From the NCBI GenBank assembly GCA_945883145.1, contig CAMCXB010000003.1:28257-92256 (forward strand): 64,000 bases of DNA, read 5' to 3'. A model generated the notes under the pieces. That model ran no database searches and had not been told where the DNA came from. It worked only from the letters and a program-made list of their open reading frames with translations. The translations under genes were made by a program, and so were the position numbers. How positions within the stretch are numbered: position 1 is the first letter of the stretch; the number at the start of each line of letters is the position of its first letter. This document shows, one piece after another, positions 7,953-16,775 of the stretch. This DNA comes from Bordetella parapertussis (GTDB taxonomy: Bacteria; Pseudomonadota; Gammaproteobacteria; Burkholderiales; Burkholderiaceae_D).

Positions 7953-9101
7953 CTAAGAAAGGATTTGCTTACGTTCTGCGGCAAAGCGCACTAAACCTTG
8001 CGCTAATTCAGTCTGGGATGAGAGATGGTCACACCACTGCAGCGCATGCAATTGCAAATGTGGTAGCTGCGATTGCAAAGATGACCAATCCAACTCAGCC
8101 TCCTGTTCAGTATTCCAAGCCCTTGCAAACTGCTGCATGATTTGAGCAGCATGTGCATCGCAATCCCGCAGATAACAATCTAAAAAAGACTGCACTTTAT
8201 CCAAATGCACAGCCTCTGCTTGAGGATAAGCTTGCCAAATCAAAGGCTTTGCTGCCCACTGCGCTCGTACAAATGAGTCTTCTCCACGTACAAAATTCAC
8301 ATCACATAAAGCTAACAAACGATCAAAATCATCAGGCTCAAGAAAGGGAGTGATATGACAAGTTAAAACACCACGCTGCATCTGCATGCCTGCTTTTGGC
8401 GTTACAGAAAAATAATTTGTTAACTGATCCACCGCCACCCCTTCAGGAATCAAGCAAGTCACTGCTGTTCCAGTCTGCAGTACATCTAGTAAAGCTTGCA
8501 CAAGTGCAGAGGGATAACAGAACAAAGAAACAAGTGTAGACTGAGGATCAAGCATGAAACCAAGACGCTTAGCAAAAGCTAGCCTAAGATGTTCATCGTT
8601 ATTCATGACACTACGATTGGAATCAACAAAGGACTCTTTTAATAAACCACCGGTGGCATGACTAAAACCTGGAAAATAAAAATACTTAGTCAGAGCATAC
8701 TGAGGATGCGGTGAAGGCAATCCATGCGATTGCTCTACCCATTTTTCTGCAGATAGATATTCCAAATTAATCCACACAGGTGGCGTTTGCATGACTGACA
8801 TTGCTGTAATCGTCGCACTCGGCAAACGACAACCAAAGGCTTCAATCACCATATCTACTTCCACATTGGGCACACTGTGTTCATCCCAACGACACAGCGT
8901 GAAGCCATCGCATTCCTGTATTGCCAAAGTTGGGTCTAAGTGAGGACGCAATCGCTGCAATGCCTGCACATTATCTATCCACAGTGTGACTTGGAGTTTT
9001 TCTTGTTGCGCGAGTTGTCGTGCTAAACGCCAACACACACCGGCATCACCGTAGTTATCGATGACCTGACAAAAAATTATTGCGGATCGAAAAAAATTCA
9101 T
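7953..9101 (-). CDS. earP: EF-P arginine rhamnosyltransferase EarP
   Basis: A 382-residue GT-B glycosyltransferase that transfers rhamnose from dTDP-L-rhamnose to Arg32 of EF-P. The N-terminal segment FCQVIDNYGDAGVCWRLARQ carries the catalytic Asp pair (D15 and D19 in this protein), and the C-terminal lobe has VRGEDSFVRAQWA, the nucleotide-sugar site with the conserved Glu. The gene starts inside the stop of the upstream dsbA-like gene (4-bp ATGA overlap, 9098-9101), so the two are translationally coupled, and its target efp follows. Confidence 0.96.
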   Translation of the reverse strand: MNFFRSAIIFCQVIDNYGDAGVCWRLARQLAQQEKLQVTLWIDNVQALQRLRPHLDPTLAIQECDGFTLCRWDEHSVPNVEVDMVIEAFGCRLPSATITAMSVMQTPPVWINLEYLSAEKWVEQSHGLPSPHPQYALTKYFYFPGFSHATGGLLKESFVDSNRSVMNNDEHLRLAFAKRLGFMLDPQSTLVSLFCYPSALVQALLDVLQTGTAVTCLIPEGVAVDQLTNYFSVTPKAGMQMQRGVLTCHITPFLEPDDFDRLLALCDVNFVRGEDSFVRAQWAAKPLIWQAYPQAEAVHLDKVQSFLDCYLRDCDAHAAQIMQQFARAWNTEQEAELDWSSLQSQLPHLQLHALQWCDHLSSQTELAQGLVRFAAERKQILS

Positions 9102-9754
9102 GCAGAACTTGCAGCAATCTCTCTGATAGCTTGTTCAAACATAGCAGCAGGTTGTCCACCTTGTAGCAAATGCTGATCATTAAAAATCACCGAAGGTACG
9201 GATGAAATACCCTGCTCGGTATAAAATTTTTCTTGTGCTCGCACTTCAGCATGATAAGTATCATCTTGCAAAATCACTGCAGCACGTTTTTCATCTAAAC
9301 CAGCTCGCGTTACAGCGAATAACAAGTCAGCATGATGCGATGGATTTTGACCTAACGTGAAATAGGTTTCTAATAAAGCCCACTTCAGTTTGTGCTGCGC
9401 TTCTGCGCCAACTTCTACTTCTGCCCAATGTAATAAACGATGCGCATCAAAGGTGTTGTAGATGCGAGTACGACCATTCATATTAAAAGTAAAACCAGCT
9501 TCTGCTCCGCGTTGACGTATATGCGCTTGATTTTGCGCGACCTGTTCTGCCGTCATGCGATATTTTTTACTTAAATGTTCCACCACATCTTCACCTTCGA
9601 GTGGCATAGTAGGATTCAATTCAAAGGGCTGAAAATGTAATTCAACCGCGATCTCATCTTTGACTTTGTCTATCGCCTCTCGTAATGACGCAAGACCGAC
9701 TGCACACCATGGACAGGCAATATCTGAAACAAAATCAATTTTTATGGTTTGCAT
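9098..9754 (-). CDS. DsbA-family (FrnE-like) oxidoreductase
   Basis: A 218-residue thioredoxin-fold protein starting MQTIKIDFVSDIACPWCAVG, with a CPWC active site near residues 14-17, a helical insert (VEHLSKKYRMTAEQVAQNQ) and a late ISSVPSVIFND cis-Pro loop. This is the 2-hydroxychromene-2-carboxylate isomerase/FrnE branch of the DsbA family. Without a signal peptide it should be cytoplasmic. An extended start at 9808 would add a hydrophobic non-conserved leader; I prefer 9754 because the conserved domain starts there. It is first in an operon with earP and efp. Substrate unknown. Confidence 0.92.
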   Translation of the reverse strand: MQTIKIDFVSDIACPWCAVGLASLREAIDKVKDEIAVELHFQPFELNPTMPLEGEDVVEHLSKKYRMTAEQVAQNQAHIRQRGAEAGFTFNMNGRTRIYNTFDAHRLLHWAEVEVGAEAQHKLKWALLETYFTLGQNPSHHADLLFAVTRAGLDEKRAAVILQDDTYHAEVRAQEKFYTEQGISSVPSVIFNDQHLLQGGQPAAMFEQAIREIAASSA

Positions 9755-10005
9755 AGTAAAAAATAAAAAACATAGAAAAAATGAAAGTAATTTGCAGCAT
9801 GCTAGCACGGACTAAATACCTAGCCAGAGACTGTAAATACCTCACAAATTAAGCCTTATAGAAAAAAACTGCTTATAAACCATTTTCAATTTTATAAAAA
9901 AGTACAGAATATCGTACCTATGTGCCCTTCTGGGCAGTTGCCGATACAGCAGCCTCCTGCTAGTCTTTGCGGTTCAAGCAATACAGACCACAATGATTTT
10001 CACTC

Positions 10006-10371
10006 ATGAAATCCATCTCGCACCGTAAAGCACTACAAAGTTTCGATTCTATTTTTGGCGTTGCGACAACAATAGAGGGTAATCTGCATGTCAATGAAAG
10101 CCTGCGTATAGATGGCAAATTAAAAGGCAATATTAAGCAGGAACCTGGAGAAGCACGCTGGATCATCATCGCATCAACCGCTGAGATCCATGGTGATATC
10201 CAAGCACAAAACGTGAGTATTGCAGGCAAAGTCGTTGGGAATATTTTTGCGAGTGACAGCATAGAACTGATGGATGGATGTGACGTGCGAGGTAACATCA
10301 CTCATAAATCAATCACCGTAGAACCTGGCGCTTTAGTCTTTGGTCAGTTAATTGCCATCACTGATGAATAA
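10006..10371 (+). CDS. Bactofilin
   Basis: A 121-residue polymer-forming cytoskeletal protein. Residues about 22-115 are a right-handed beta-helix of short repeats (IEGNLHVNESLRIDGKLKGN, then AEIHGDI, VSIAGKVVGNI, VRGNIT), with short unstructured tails, as in BacA/BacM. Bactofilins polymerise without nucleotide and scaffold cell-shape or polarity factors. No M23 peptidase gene (the frequent partner) is adjacent. It lies divergent from the dsbA-like gene and 127 bp before the histidine kinase on the same strand. Confidence 0.93.
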   Translation: MKSISHRKALQSFDSIFGVATTIEGNLHVNESLRIDGKLKGNIKQEPGEARWIIIASTAEIHGDIQAQNVSIAGKVVGNIFASDSIELMDGCDVRGNITHKSITVEPGALVFGQLIAITDE

Positions 10372-10498
10372 TAAATTAATACCTAGGCCGCTTAGAGCAT
10401 GCTTATTCTCAATCACAGAGATCCATTAGTATCGTAGTGCGCTGTCAAATGAATGCTTGCACTTATTTAAAATTATAGTGATTTTTTCGTAGAATCAG

Positions 10499-11956
10499 AT
10501 GGCATTACATACGCAAACCATTATTTTCATGATTTGTATGGCCTATCTGGTCATGCATGGCGCCATTTGGCTTTCACTTTCTGAATCACACAATACCCAA
10601 ATACGACTCTGGTGTGCATCTGGCATTATCAGTGGTATGGCTGTGGTACTACTCTCTATGCGTGGTGTGGTCAGTGAGTTTTTATTTATATATGTCGGCC
10701 AGTTACTCATGTTAGTAGGGAATGCAGGTCGAGTAATTGCATTGCGTATGTTCACTGAAAAATCTCTGTCACCACCTTTTCTTTTTTACACAGTCACCAC
10801 CCTACTTTATTACACCATCTTTTGCGTTGCTTATGAATTAGGCATACATGATTTTTCTTTAATGCTGATATTTTTTGGTTTTTATAGCCTCATTTGCTTA
10901 GATTATTTTTTTGTCGGCTTAAGAATTTTTCAAATCACACCTACGCTAGGCTCAAAATTACTCATGGTGGCTGGTCTGTGTTTTTCATTGACGTTAGGTT
11001 TTAAAGCTATCTGTATTATCTTTGGCATAGGAGCACAAAATCTTTATGATCCGGGCATTGATCAATACGTCATGATGGCCGGACAATTCATTGCGATTAC
11101 GGTTTCGAATATTGGATTCTTACGTATCTTCTTAGAACGTAAAGAAAAGATGAAATTTCAAATCGAACGAAATTTCGCCGTTGCAGAAGAAAGAGCGAAT
11201 TTATTTTCTAGTCATAAAAATGAATTACAAAACTTACTCACGGAACGTGAAGAAATCATACGACAACTCACTTTATCGAATAAAACAGCAGGTATGGGTG
11301 CACTGGTTGCTAGCCTTGCACATGAACTGAATCAACCTTTATGTGCTATCCGTCTAAATGCACAAATGGTTGAGCGTCAGCTTTTGGAAGAAAATATCAA
11401 TACTGAGGCTGCAAAAAAATTTCTTGAGTCCGTGATTGATGATAATCGTCGAGCAGCAAATATCATCACTAAACTGCGCAGTATGTTTGGTAGTCAGAAG
11501 GATACTAATCAAATCATCGACTTGAATGAACTCGTTAAAGATATGATGAGTCTAGTCGCACCGCATGCGCATAGTAAGCAAATACAAATACAAACAGATT
11601 TACAATCCACCTCTACCTTCCTTGGTGATCAAACTCAATTACAACAAGTCATACTGAATCTATTAAATAATGCCGTTGAAGCAACGGCAGAATCTGCATC
11701 CAACCCTAAACACATCCTCATACGCACGACAGAGACGGGTAAAAAAATCATCCTGCAAGTTGAAGATAATGGCGTGGGCATTCCCGCTGAACTCAAATCT
11801 TCTATCTTCGAACTCTTTAAAACAACCAAAGCACACGGCATGGGCGTGGGGTTGTGGTTATCTAAAGCAGTAGTCAATGCGCATCATGGCGAGATACAAT
11901 TTTCTTCAGAAAATGGTGTAGGCACACGGTTTGAAGTCAGTCTGCCCTTAGCTTAA
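10499..11956 (+). CDS. Orphan membrane-bound sensor histidine kinase
   Basis: A 485-residue kinase. Residues 1-215 hold about seven hydrophobic segments, then a short coiled coil (RNFAVAEERANLFSSHKNEL). The phosphoacceptor helix is SLAHELNQPLCAIRLNAQ with His275, and the HELNQPL form is the FixL/NtrB-like class. The ATPase domain has the N box (VILNLLNNAVEAT), G1 (VEDNGVGIP) and G2 (GMGVGLWLSKAVV). The membrane part resembles no sensor domain I recognise. No response regulator is adjacent; the nearest is the LuxR-type orphan at 43.2 kb. ATG at 10499-10501. Confidence 0.93.
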   Translation: MALHTQTIIFMICMAYLVMHGAIWLSLSESHNTQIRLWCASGIISGMAVVLLSMRGVVSEFLFIYVGQLLMLVGNAGRVIALRMFTEKSLSPPFLFYTVTTLLYYTIFCVAYELGIHDFSLMLIFFGFYSLICLDYFFVGLRIFQITPTLGSKLLMVAGLCFSLTLGFKAICIIFGIGAQNLYDPGIDQYVMMAGQFIAITVSNIGFLRIFLERKEKMKFQIERNFAVAEERANLFSSHKNELQNLLTEREEIIRQLTLSNKTAGMGALVASLAHELNQPLCAIRLNAQMVERQLLEENINTEAAKKFLESVIDDNRRAANIITKLRSMFGSQKDTNQIIDLNELVKDMMSLVAPHAHSKQIQIQTDLQSTSTFLGDQTQLQQVILNLLNNAVEATAESASNPKHILIRTTETGKKIILQVEDNGVGIPAELKSSIFELFKTTKAHGMGVGLWLSKAVVNAHHGEIQFSSENGVGTRFEVSLPLA

Positions 11957-11984
11957 GCTAGTTTTTTAAGCTACTTATTCAGCG

Positions 11985-12005
11985 CTTATTCGCAAAACGA
12001 ATAAG
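11985..12005. promoter_or_regulatory. Inverted repeat upstream of sbp, candidate LysR-type (CysB) site
   Basis: CTTATTCG and CGAATAAG separated by five bases form a perfect 8-bp inverted repeat 84 bp before the sbp start. Dyads of this size with T/A at the ends resemble LysR-family boxes, and a CysB homologue is encoded at 17.9 kb. It could instead be the 3' hairpin of the kinase gene, though no T tract follows. Confidence 0.35.
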
Positions 12006-12088
12006 TAACCACGAACTTATTAGTTCCAATTCTATTACTCAAAATCTATTCTTCGCTCCTCAGATTATTAATTACTGCGGAGTGAATC

Positions 12089-13093
12089 ATGTTTTTCAAA
12101 AAAATTATTCAAGGTGCGGCAGCCGCTCTAGTTTTATCAACAGCAGCACATGCAGCAGAAGTATCACTGCTCAATGTCTCTTACGATCCTACTCGCGAGC
12201 TGTATCAAGATTTTAATAAAGCCTTTGCTGCGCATTGGAAGGCAAAAACTGGTGATGATTTAAAAAACAAACAGTCTCATGGTGGCTCAGGTAAACAAGC
12301 ACGTGCAGTGATTGATGGCTTAGCTGCTGATGTCGTGACGCTAGCACTGGCTTATGACATCGATGAAATAGCGAATCGTGGATTGATTGCAAAAGACTGG
12401 CAAAAACGTTTGCCACATAACAGCGCACCTTATACCTCCACCATTGTTTTCTTAGTCCGCAAAGGTAATCCTAAAGGCATTAAAGACTGGAATGATCTTG
12501 CAAGACCCGGCATTTCTGTCATCACACCGAATCCAAAAACATCCGGCGGCGCACGTTGGAATCATATCGCTGCTTGGGGCTATGCACTCAAACAACCAGG
12601 TGGTAATGAAAAAACTGCGCAAGAATTTTTAACCAAGATTTATAAAAATGTTCCTGTTTTAGATTCAGGTGCACGTGGATCAACCACAACCTTTATCGAG
12701 CGTGGCATAGGTGATGTCTTAGTCACATGGGAAAACGAAGCACTACTCGCCATCAAAGAACTCGGTCCAGAAAAAGTAGAAATCGTATCGCCATCAATTA
12801 GCATTTTGGCTGAACCACCAGTTGCTGTGGTCGATAAAGTGGTTGATCGTCGTGGCACACGCAAAGTAGCAGAAGCCTATTTGCAATTCCTTTACACCGA
12901 CGAAGGACAAGAAATCGCAGCGCAGAATTACTACCGTCCTATCGATGAAAAAATCGCTAAAAAATACGCCTCTCAATATCCAAAACTAAAACTCTTCACA
13001 GTAGAAGATGTTGCAGGTGGATGGAATAAAGCACAAAAAACACATTTTGCTGATGGCGGCGTATTCGATCAAATCTATCTACCATCCAAATAA
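12089..13093 (+). CDS. sbp: Sulfate ABC transporter periplasmic binding protein
   Basis: A 334-residue secreted binding protein for sulfate (possibly thiosulfate). The signal peptide is residues 1-22 (cleavage after AHA). The mature protein shows the Sbp/CysP signatures LLNVSYDPTRELYQDFN, HGGSGKQARAVIDGLAADVV, NPKTSGGARWNHIAAWGYA and a C-terminal FTVEDVAGGW. It feeds the CysT/CysW/CysA importer at 15.0-17.8 kb, from which it is separated by a porin gene and a repeat-filled gap. Sulfate versus thiosulfate preference cannot be read from the sequence. Confidence 0.95.
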   Translation: MFFKKIIQGAAAALVLSTAAHAAEVSLLNVSYDPTRELYQDFNKAFAAHWKAKTGDDLKNKQSHGGSGKQARAVIDGLAADVVTLALAYDIDEIANRGLIAKDWQKRLPHNSAPYTSTIVFLVRKGNPKGIKDWNDLARPGISVITPNPKTSGGARWNHIAAWGYALKQPGGNEKTAQEFLTKIYKNVPVLDSGARGSTTTFIERGIGDVLVTWENEALLAIKELGPEKVEIVSPSISILAEPPVAVVDKVVDRRGTRKVAEAYLQFLYTDEGQEIAAQNYYRPIDEKIAKKYASQYPKLKLFTVEDVAGGWNKAQKTHFADGGVFDQIYLPSK

Positions 13094-13124
13094 ATTTTAT
13101 ATGTAAGGTTTACATAAAAGGATA

Positions 13125-14522
13125 ATGAACATGCGACCAATAAATAGAAATAAAAAAATACTTCTTACTGCCACCTTATTAACCACACTCGTCAGTAGCG
13201 CTTTCCCTGCCTATGCAAATGACAAAGAAGAAATCGAAAGATTACGCGCATTGATACAAGAGTTAGATCAACGAGTACGTGTCTTAGATCGCAAACAAGA
13301 AATCGCAGCGGAAGACGCAGCTGCCAAACAAAAAGCGACACCCGTTGTCACCGCGAGTGATAAAGGCTTTGTTATTAAATCTTCAGATGGTCAATTCGAA
13401 TATAGATTAAGAGGCTTGGTACATTTGGATTACCGTTCATTTGACGGGGAAGCCTATCCTTCTGCAGTGAATGGATTTTTAGCTCGCCGTATACGTCCGA
13501 CTTTTGAAGGCACCGTCTTTGGTAAGTATGGGTTTAGATTTACTCCTGAGTTTGGTGAATCTGGTGACGGTGCATCTAATAGATCGCGCGTAATTGATGC
13601 TTTTTTAGATGCACGTCTTGACCCAGCTTTCCAAATCAGATTTGGTAAACAAAAACCTGTCGTTGGTTTAGAACGTTTACAAAGTGGATCCGATATTAAA
13701 TTTATTGAACGCAGCCATGTTAGTAACAACATCTTACCTAATCGTGATCTTGGCGTTACCATCTCAGGTGATGTGTTAGGAAAAAAACTTAATTATGCGG
13801 TTGGATTATTTAATGGCGTTGTAGATGGCGGCGAAAGTACTACTGCACAAGACACCAATACTGGTAAAGATTTCACAGCACGTCTATTTGCTACACCTTA
13901 TGTAGGCACAGATAGTAAGCTAGCAGGATTAGGTTTTGGTGTGGCAGTAACCAATGGTAATACCACGCGCAACTCTCTCGTTTCATATAAAACACCTGGG
14001 CAAGCGAATAATTTTTTCGCATATGACGCAACTTCAGTTAGTAATGGTAACCGTAACAGAGTCAGTCCTCAGGCATATTTCTATTCAGGTCCATTCGGTT
14101 TGTTAACAGAATATGCTGTCGTGAATCAAGAAGTGATTAAAGGAACAACAACCAACAAACTCAAAAATGATGCGTGGCATATTTCGGCTTCTTACTTATT
14201 AACAGGTGAAGATGCCTCCTTTAGAGGTGTTAAACCTTATAGCCCATTTAAATCTGGTAGTGATGGTGGATGGGGTGCATTTGAATTAGTCGGACGTTAT
14301 CAAGAAGCGAATATTGATCCAAATGCAGTCACTTTTAAGTCTAGTAGTACAGCTTTCGCATTAAATGCTGCCTCTTGGTTAGTCGGCCTCAATTGGTATT
14401 TAAATGAAGATGCAAAATTTGCAGTTAACTATGAGCGTACCGATTTTTCTAATGGCACTGGAAGTACGCTCAACGGTAAACAAGAAAACTTTCTCGTAGC
14501 ACGTTATCAATTAGCTTTTTAA
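13125..14522 (+). CDS. OprO/OprP-family outer-membrane porin
   Basis: A 465-residue porin: signal peptide (1-31, cleavage after AYA), a short coiled coil (EEIERLRALIQELDQRVRVL) that trimeric porins of this family carry, then a beta-barrel from about residue 80 ending in aromatic ARYQLAF, the C-terminal outer-membrane insertion signal. The family includes the phosphate- and polyphosphate-selective porins OprP and OprO. It lies 31 bp after sbp on the same strand, so a role in sulfate entry is a reasonable inference. It is followed by a terminator at 14560. Confidence 0.9.
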   Translation: MNMRPINRNKKILLTATLLTTLVSSAFPAYANDKEEIERLRALIQELDQRVRVLDRKQEIAAEDAAAKQKATPVVTASDKGFVIKSSDGQFEYRLRGLVHLDYRSFDGEAYPSAVNGFLARRIRPTFEGTVFGKYGFRFTPEFGESGDGASNRSRVIDAFLDARLDPAFQIRFGKQKPVVGLERLQSGSDIKFIERSHVSNNILPNRDLGVTISGDVLGKKLNYAVGLFNGVVDGGESTTAQDTNTGKDFTARLFATPYVGTDSKLAGLGFGVAVTNGNTTRNSLVSYKTPGQANNFFAYDATSVSNGNRNRVSPQAYFYSGPFGLLTEYAVVNQEVIKGTTTNKLKNDAWHISASYLLTGEDASFRGVKPYSPFKSGSDGGWGAFELVGRYQEANIDPNAVTFKSSSTAFALNAASWLVGLNWYLNEDAKFAVNYERTDFSNGTGSTLNGKQENFLVARYQLAF

Positions 14523-14559
14523 ACCTGTAATTATTTTAACTCTCCTCGATGTAATTAAT

Positions 14560-14585
14560 GCCGACTCTTGTGGTCGGCTTTTTCT
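14560..14585 (+). terminator. Rho-independent terminator after the porin gene
   Basis: GCCGAC - TCTTGTG - GTCGGC followed by TTTTTC, 38 bp after the porin stop. It separates sbp-porin from cysTWA as a transcription unit. Confidence 0.85.
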
Positions 14586-14597
14586 TTGATGAGTTTA

Positions 14598-14628
14598 CGG
14601 ACGATTACGCTGCGCTAATCGTCCCTAC
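14598..14628 (-). repeat. REP family 1 unit, inverted
   Basis: GTAGGGACGATTA head on the minus strand with a GGACGATTA/TAATCGTCC stem. Left half of an inverted pair with 14743-14773 that brackets the 41-bp tandem repeat. Confidence 0.8.
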
Positions 14629-14649
14629 GGATTGTTGTTATTTGAAATT

Positions 14650-14731
14650 ATTCAGATGGTGTTTTATTGAACCCTTCCATCCATAAAAAAATTCAGATGG
14701 TGTTTTATTGAACCCTTCCATCCATAAAAAA
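14650..14731. repeat. 41-bp perfect tandem duplication
   Basis: Two identical 41-bp copies (14650-14690 and 14691-14731), each running from ATTCAGATGG to a six-A tract. The unit has no coding content and lies between two inverted REP units. Confidence 0.9.
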
Positions 14732-14742
14732 ATTGTGATTTT

Positions 14743-14773
14743 GTAGGGACGATTAGCGCAGCGTAATCGTCCG
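14743..14773 (+). repeat. REP family 1 unit
   Basis: GTAGGGACGATTAGCGCAGC form with its head on the left; mate of the inverted copy at 14598. Confidence 0.8.
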
Positions 14774-14811
14774 CAAAATTCCCGATACCGCCAATTCGTA
14801 GTTCGTATGGT

Positions 14812-14835
14812 GGGACGCAACGCTTTGCGCCCTAC
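14812..14835 (-). repeat. REP family 2 unit
   Basis: Minus-strand GTAGGGCGCAAAGCGTTGCG variant: GTAG head plus GGCGCAA/TTGCGTC stem, 39 bp beyond the family 1 copy. The rest of the gap up to cysT (14836-15003) is AT-rich with no gene I can support. Confidence 0.65.
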
Positions 14836-15003
14836 TCATAAAAATATGAGGAGGAAGAAAAATTTCAACCTCTATCCATCCTTATTCCGCCTCCGCCCTT
14901 TATTTGAAAATCTTCTAAGCAAATGCCGAAATATTCGTTTTAATCATAAGCAAGCAATGACATTATGCGTGGCTTTCAAAGCTTAATGTTTCAAAGGCAA
15001 GTT

Positions 15004-15867
15004 ATGTCGTCGTCACCCCCAATAGTTAATAACTCAACAAGAGTTGGTCGGGTTATCCCTGGTTTTCATCTCTCGCTAGGCTTTACGTTGCTGTATTTAA
15101 GTCTGATTGTCTTGATTCCTTTGTCGGCGGTGGTGATCAACACGCTGAGCATGACGTGGCAAGAATTTTGGAAAGCGGTCACCTCAGCCCGTGTCGTCGC
15201 TTCTTATCAGTTAAGTTTCGGTGCTTCTTTAATAGCCGCTTTAGTGAATCTGTTCTTCGGTACGATTTTGGCGTGGGTATTGGTGCGATATCAATTTTTC
15301 GGTAAAAAAATTCTTGATGCTCTCGTAGATTTGCCTTTTGCCTTACCCACTGCGGTGGCTGGTATTGCGCTGACTTCGCTCTACTCAGTCAATGGTTGGT
15401 TAGGCAGTATCTTACAAAACTATGGCATTAAAGTCGCCTTCACTCCTTTGGGTGTAGTGGTGGCTTTAATTTTTATTGGTCTGCCTTTTGTAGTTCGCAC
15501 TGTGCAACCTGTGATGGAAGATGCAGAGCGTGAATTAGAAGAAGCAGCTGCCAGTCTAGGTGCAAATCGTTTACAAACTTTTTTGCGCGTGATACTGCCA
15601 ACAATTTTGCCCGCACTGTTAACCGGTTTTGCACTTGCCTTTGCACGCGCACTCGGTGAATACGGTTCAGTAATTTTCATAGCAGGCAATCTACCTATGG
15701 TGTCAGAGATTACACCGCTCTTCATTATCACTAAGTTAGAACAATATGATTACGCAGGTGCGACAGCGATTGCTGTGGTGATGTTGATTGCTTCTTTCAT
15801 CATGCTGTTAACTATCAATTTGCTGCAAGCGTGGACCAGACAACGCGCTAGCAAGCCTAGGAATTAA
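15004..15867 (+). CDS. cysT: Sulfate ABC transporter permease CysT
   Basis: Inner-membrane permease of 287 residues with six transmembrane segments and the cytoplasmic EAA loop ELEEAAASLGANRLQTFLR that docks on CysA. I choose the ATG at 15004 (MSSSPPIVNN) because AAAGGC lies just upstream; an in-frame ATG at 14965 would add 13 residues without a clear ribosome site. It is followed after 5 bp by cysW, forming the heterodimeric sulfate/thiosulfate channel. Confidence 0.95.
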   Translation: MSSSPPIVNNSTRVGRVIPGFHLSLGFTLLYLSLIVLIPLSAVVINTLSMTWQEFWKAVTSARVVASYQLSFGASLIAALVNLFFGTILAWVLVRYQFFGKKILDALVDLPFALPTAVAGIALTSLYSVNGWLGSILQNYGIKVAFTPLGVVVALIFIGLPFVVRTVQPVMEDAERELEEAAASLGANRLQTFLRVILPTILPALLTGFALAFARALGEYGSVIFIAGNLPMVSEITPLFIITKLEQYDYAGATAIAVVMLIASFIMLLTINLLQAWTRQRASKPRN

Positions 15868-15872
15868 TTCAA

Positions 15873-16775
15873 ATGTCATACGCACCGACTTCAATCACTG
15901 CGACCACGCTTCGCGAACCTGCTTTCACACCAGCAGCAACGGTAGAACCTTTATGGGTACGCATTACGTTAATTACGCTTGCGCTGAGTTTTTCTGCTTT
16001 GTTTTTACTATTACCTTTAATCGCAGTGTTTACTGAGGCATTTCGTAAAGGTTGGGAAGCTTACTTAATGGCCATCATTGAGCCTGATGCTTTATCAGCC
16101 ATTCGTTTAACTTTACTTACTGCTGCAATCGCTGTACCTCTCAATCTGGTGTTTGGTGTTGCAGCTTCTTGGACGATAGCAAAATTTGAATTTCGCGGAA
16201 AAAGTTTATTACTCACCTTAATCGACTTACCTTTTTCTGTCTCACCGGTTATTTCAGGTTTGATTTATGTTTTATTGTTTGGTGCACATGGCTGGTTTGG
16301 TGCTTGGCTGATGGAACATGATGTACAAATTCTATTTGCAGTACCCGGCATTATCTTAGCCACTGTGTTTGTCACCTTCCCATTTGTTGCACGCGAATTG
16401 ATTCCTTTAATGCAGGCGCAAGGCAATGAGGAAGAAGAAGCTGCACTGGTATTAGGTGCATCTGGTTGGCGCACGTTTTGGCATGTCACGCTACCCAACA
16501 TTAAATGGGGATTACTGTACGGCGTGATTCTTTGTAATGCTCGTGCCATGGGTGAATTCGGTGCTGTGTCGGTTGTGTCCGGTCATATACGTGGCGAGAC
16601 CAACACCATGCCCTTACAAGTCGAAATTCTCTACAACGAATATAACTTTGCTGCTGCCTTTGCCGTTGCCTCCTTACTGGCATTGTTAGCACTCGTCACA
16701 CTGGCTTTAAAATCATTGATTGAATGGCGCATGCATGACACTGCCATTCAATTCGTACCGGAGCAGACATCATGA
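15873..16775 (+). CDS. cysW: Sulfate ABC transporter permease CysW
   Basis: Second permease subunit, 300 residues, six transmembrane segments, with the EAA loop EEEEAALVLGASGWRTFWHV and the CysW-type FNAR-like segment CNARAMGEFGAVSVVSGHIR. It begins 5 bp after cysT and overlaps cysA by 4 bp (ATGA at 16772-16775), so cysTWA is one translationally coupled unit. Confidence 0.96.
   Translation: MSYAPTSITATTLREPAFTPAATVEPLWVRITLITLALSFSALFLLLPLIAVFTEAFRKGWEAYLMAIIEPDALSAIRLTLLTAAIAVPLNLVFGVAASWTIAKFEFRGKSLLLTLIDLPFSVSPVISGLIYVLLFGAHGWFGAWLMEHDVQILFAVPGIILATVFVTFPFVARELIPLMQAQGNEEEEAALVLGASGWRTFWHVTLPNIKWGLLYGVILCNARAMGEFGAVSVVSGHIRGETNTMPLQVEILYNEYNFAAAFAVASLLALLALVTLALKSLIEWRMHDTAIQFVPEQTS

Noticed and set aside
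7820..8353. Plus-strand open frames opposite earP and its gap
   Set aside because: They overlap the well supported earP gene and carry no start signals.
14638..14820. 60-codon frame on the minus strand with a repeated segment
   Set aside because: It is only the 41-bp tandem repeat and a REP unit read in frame.
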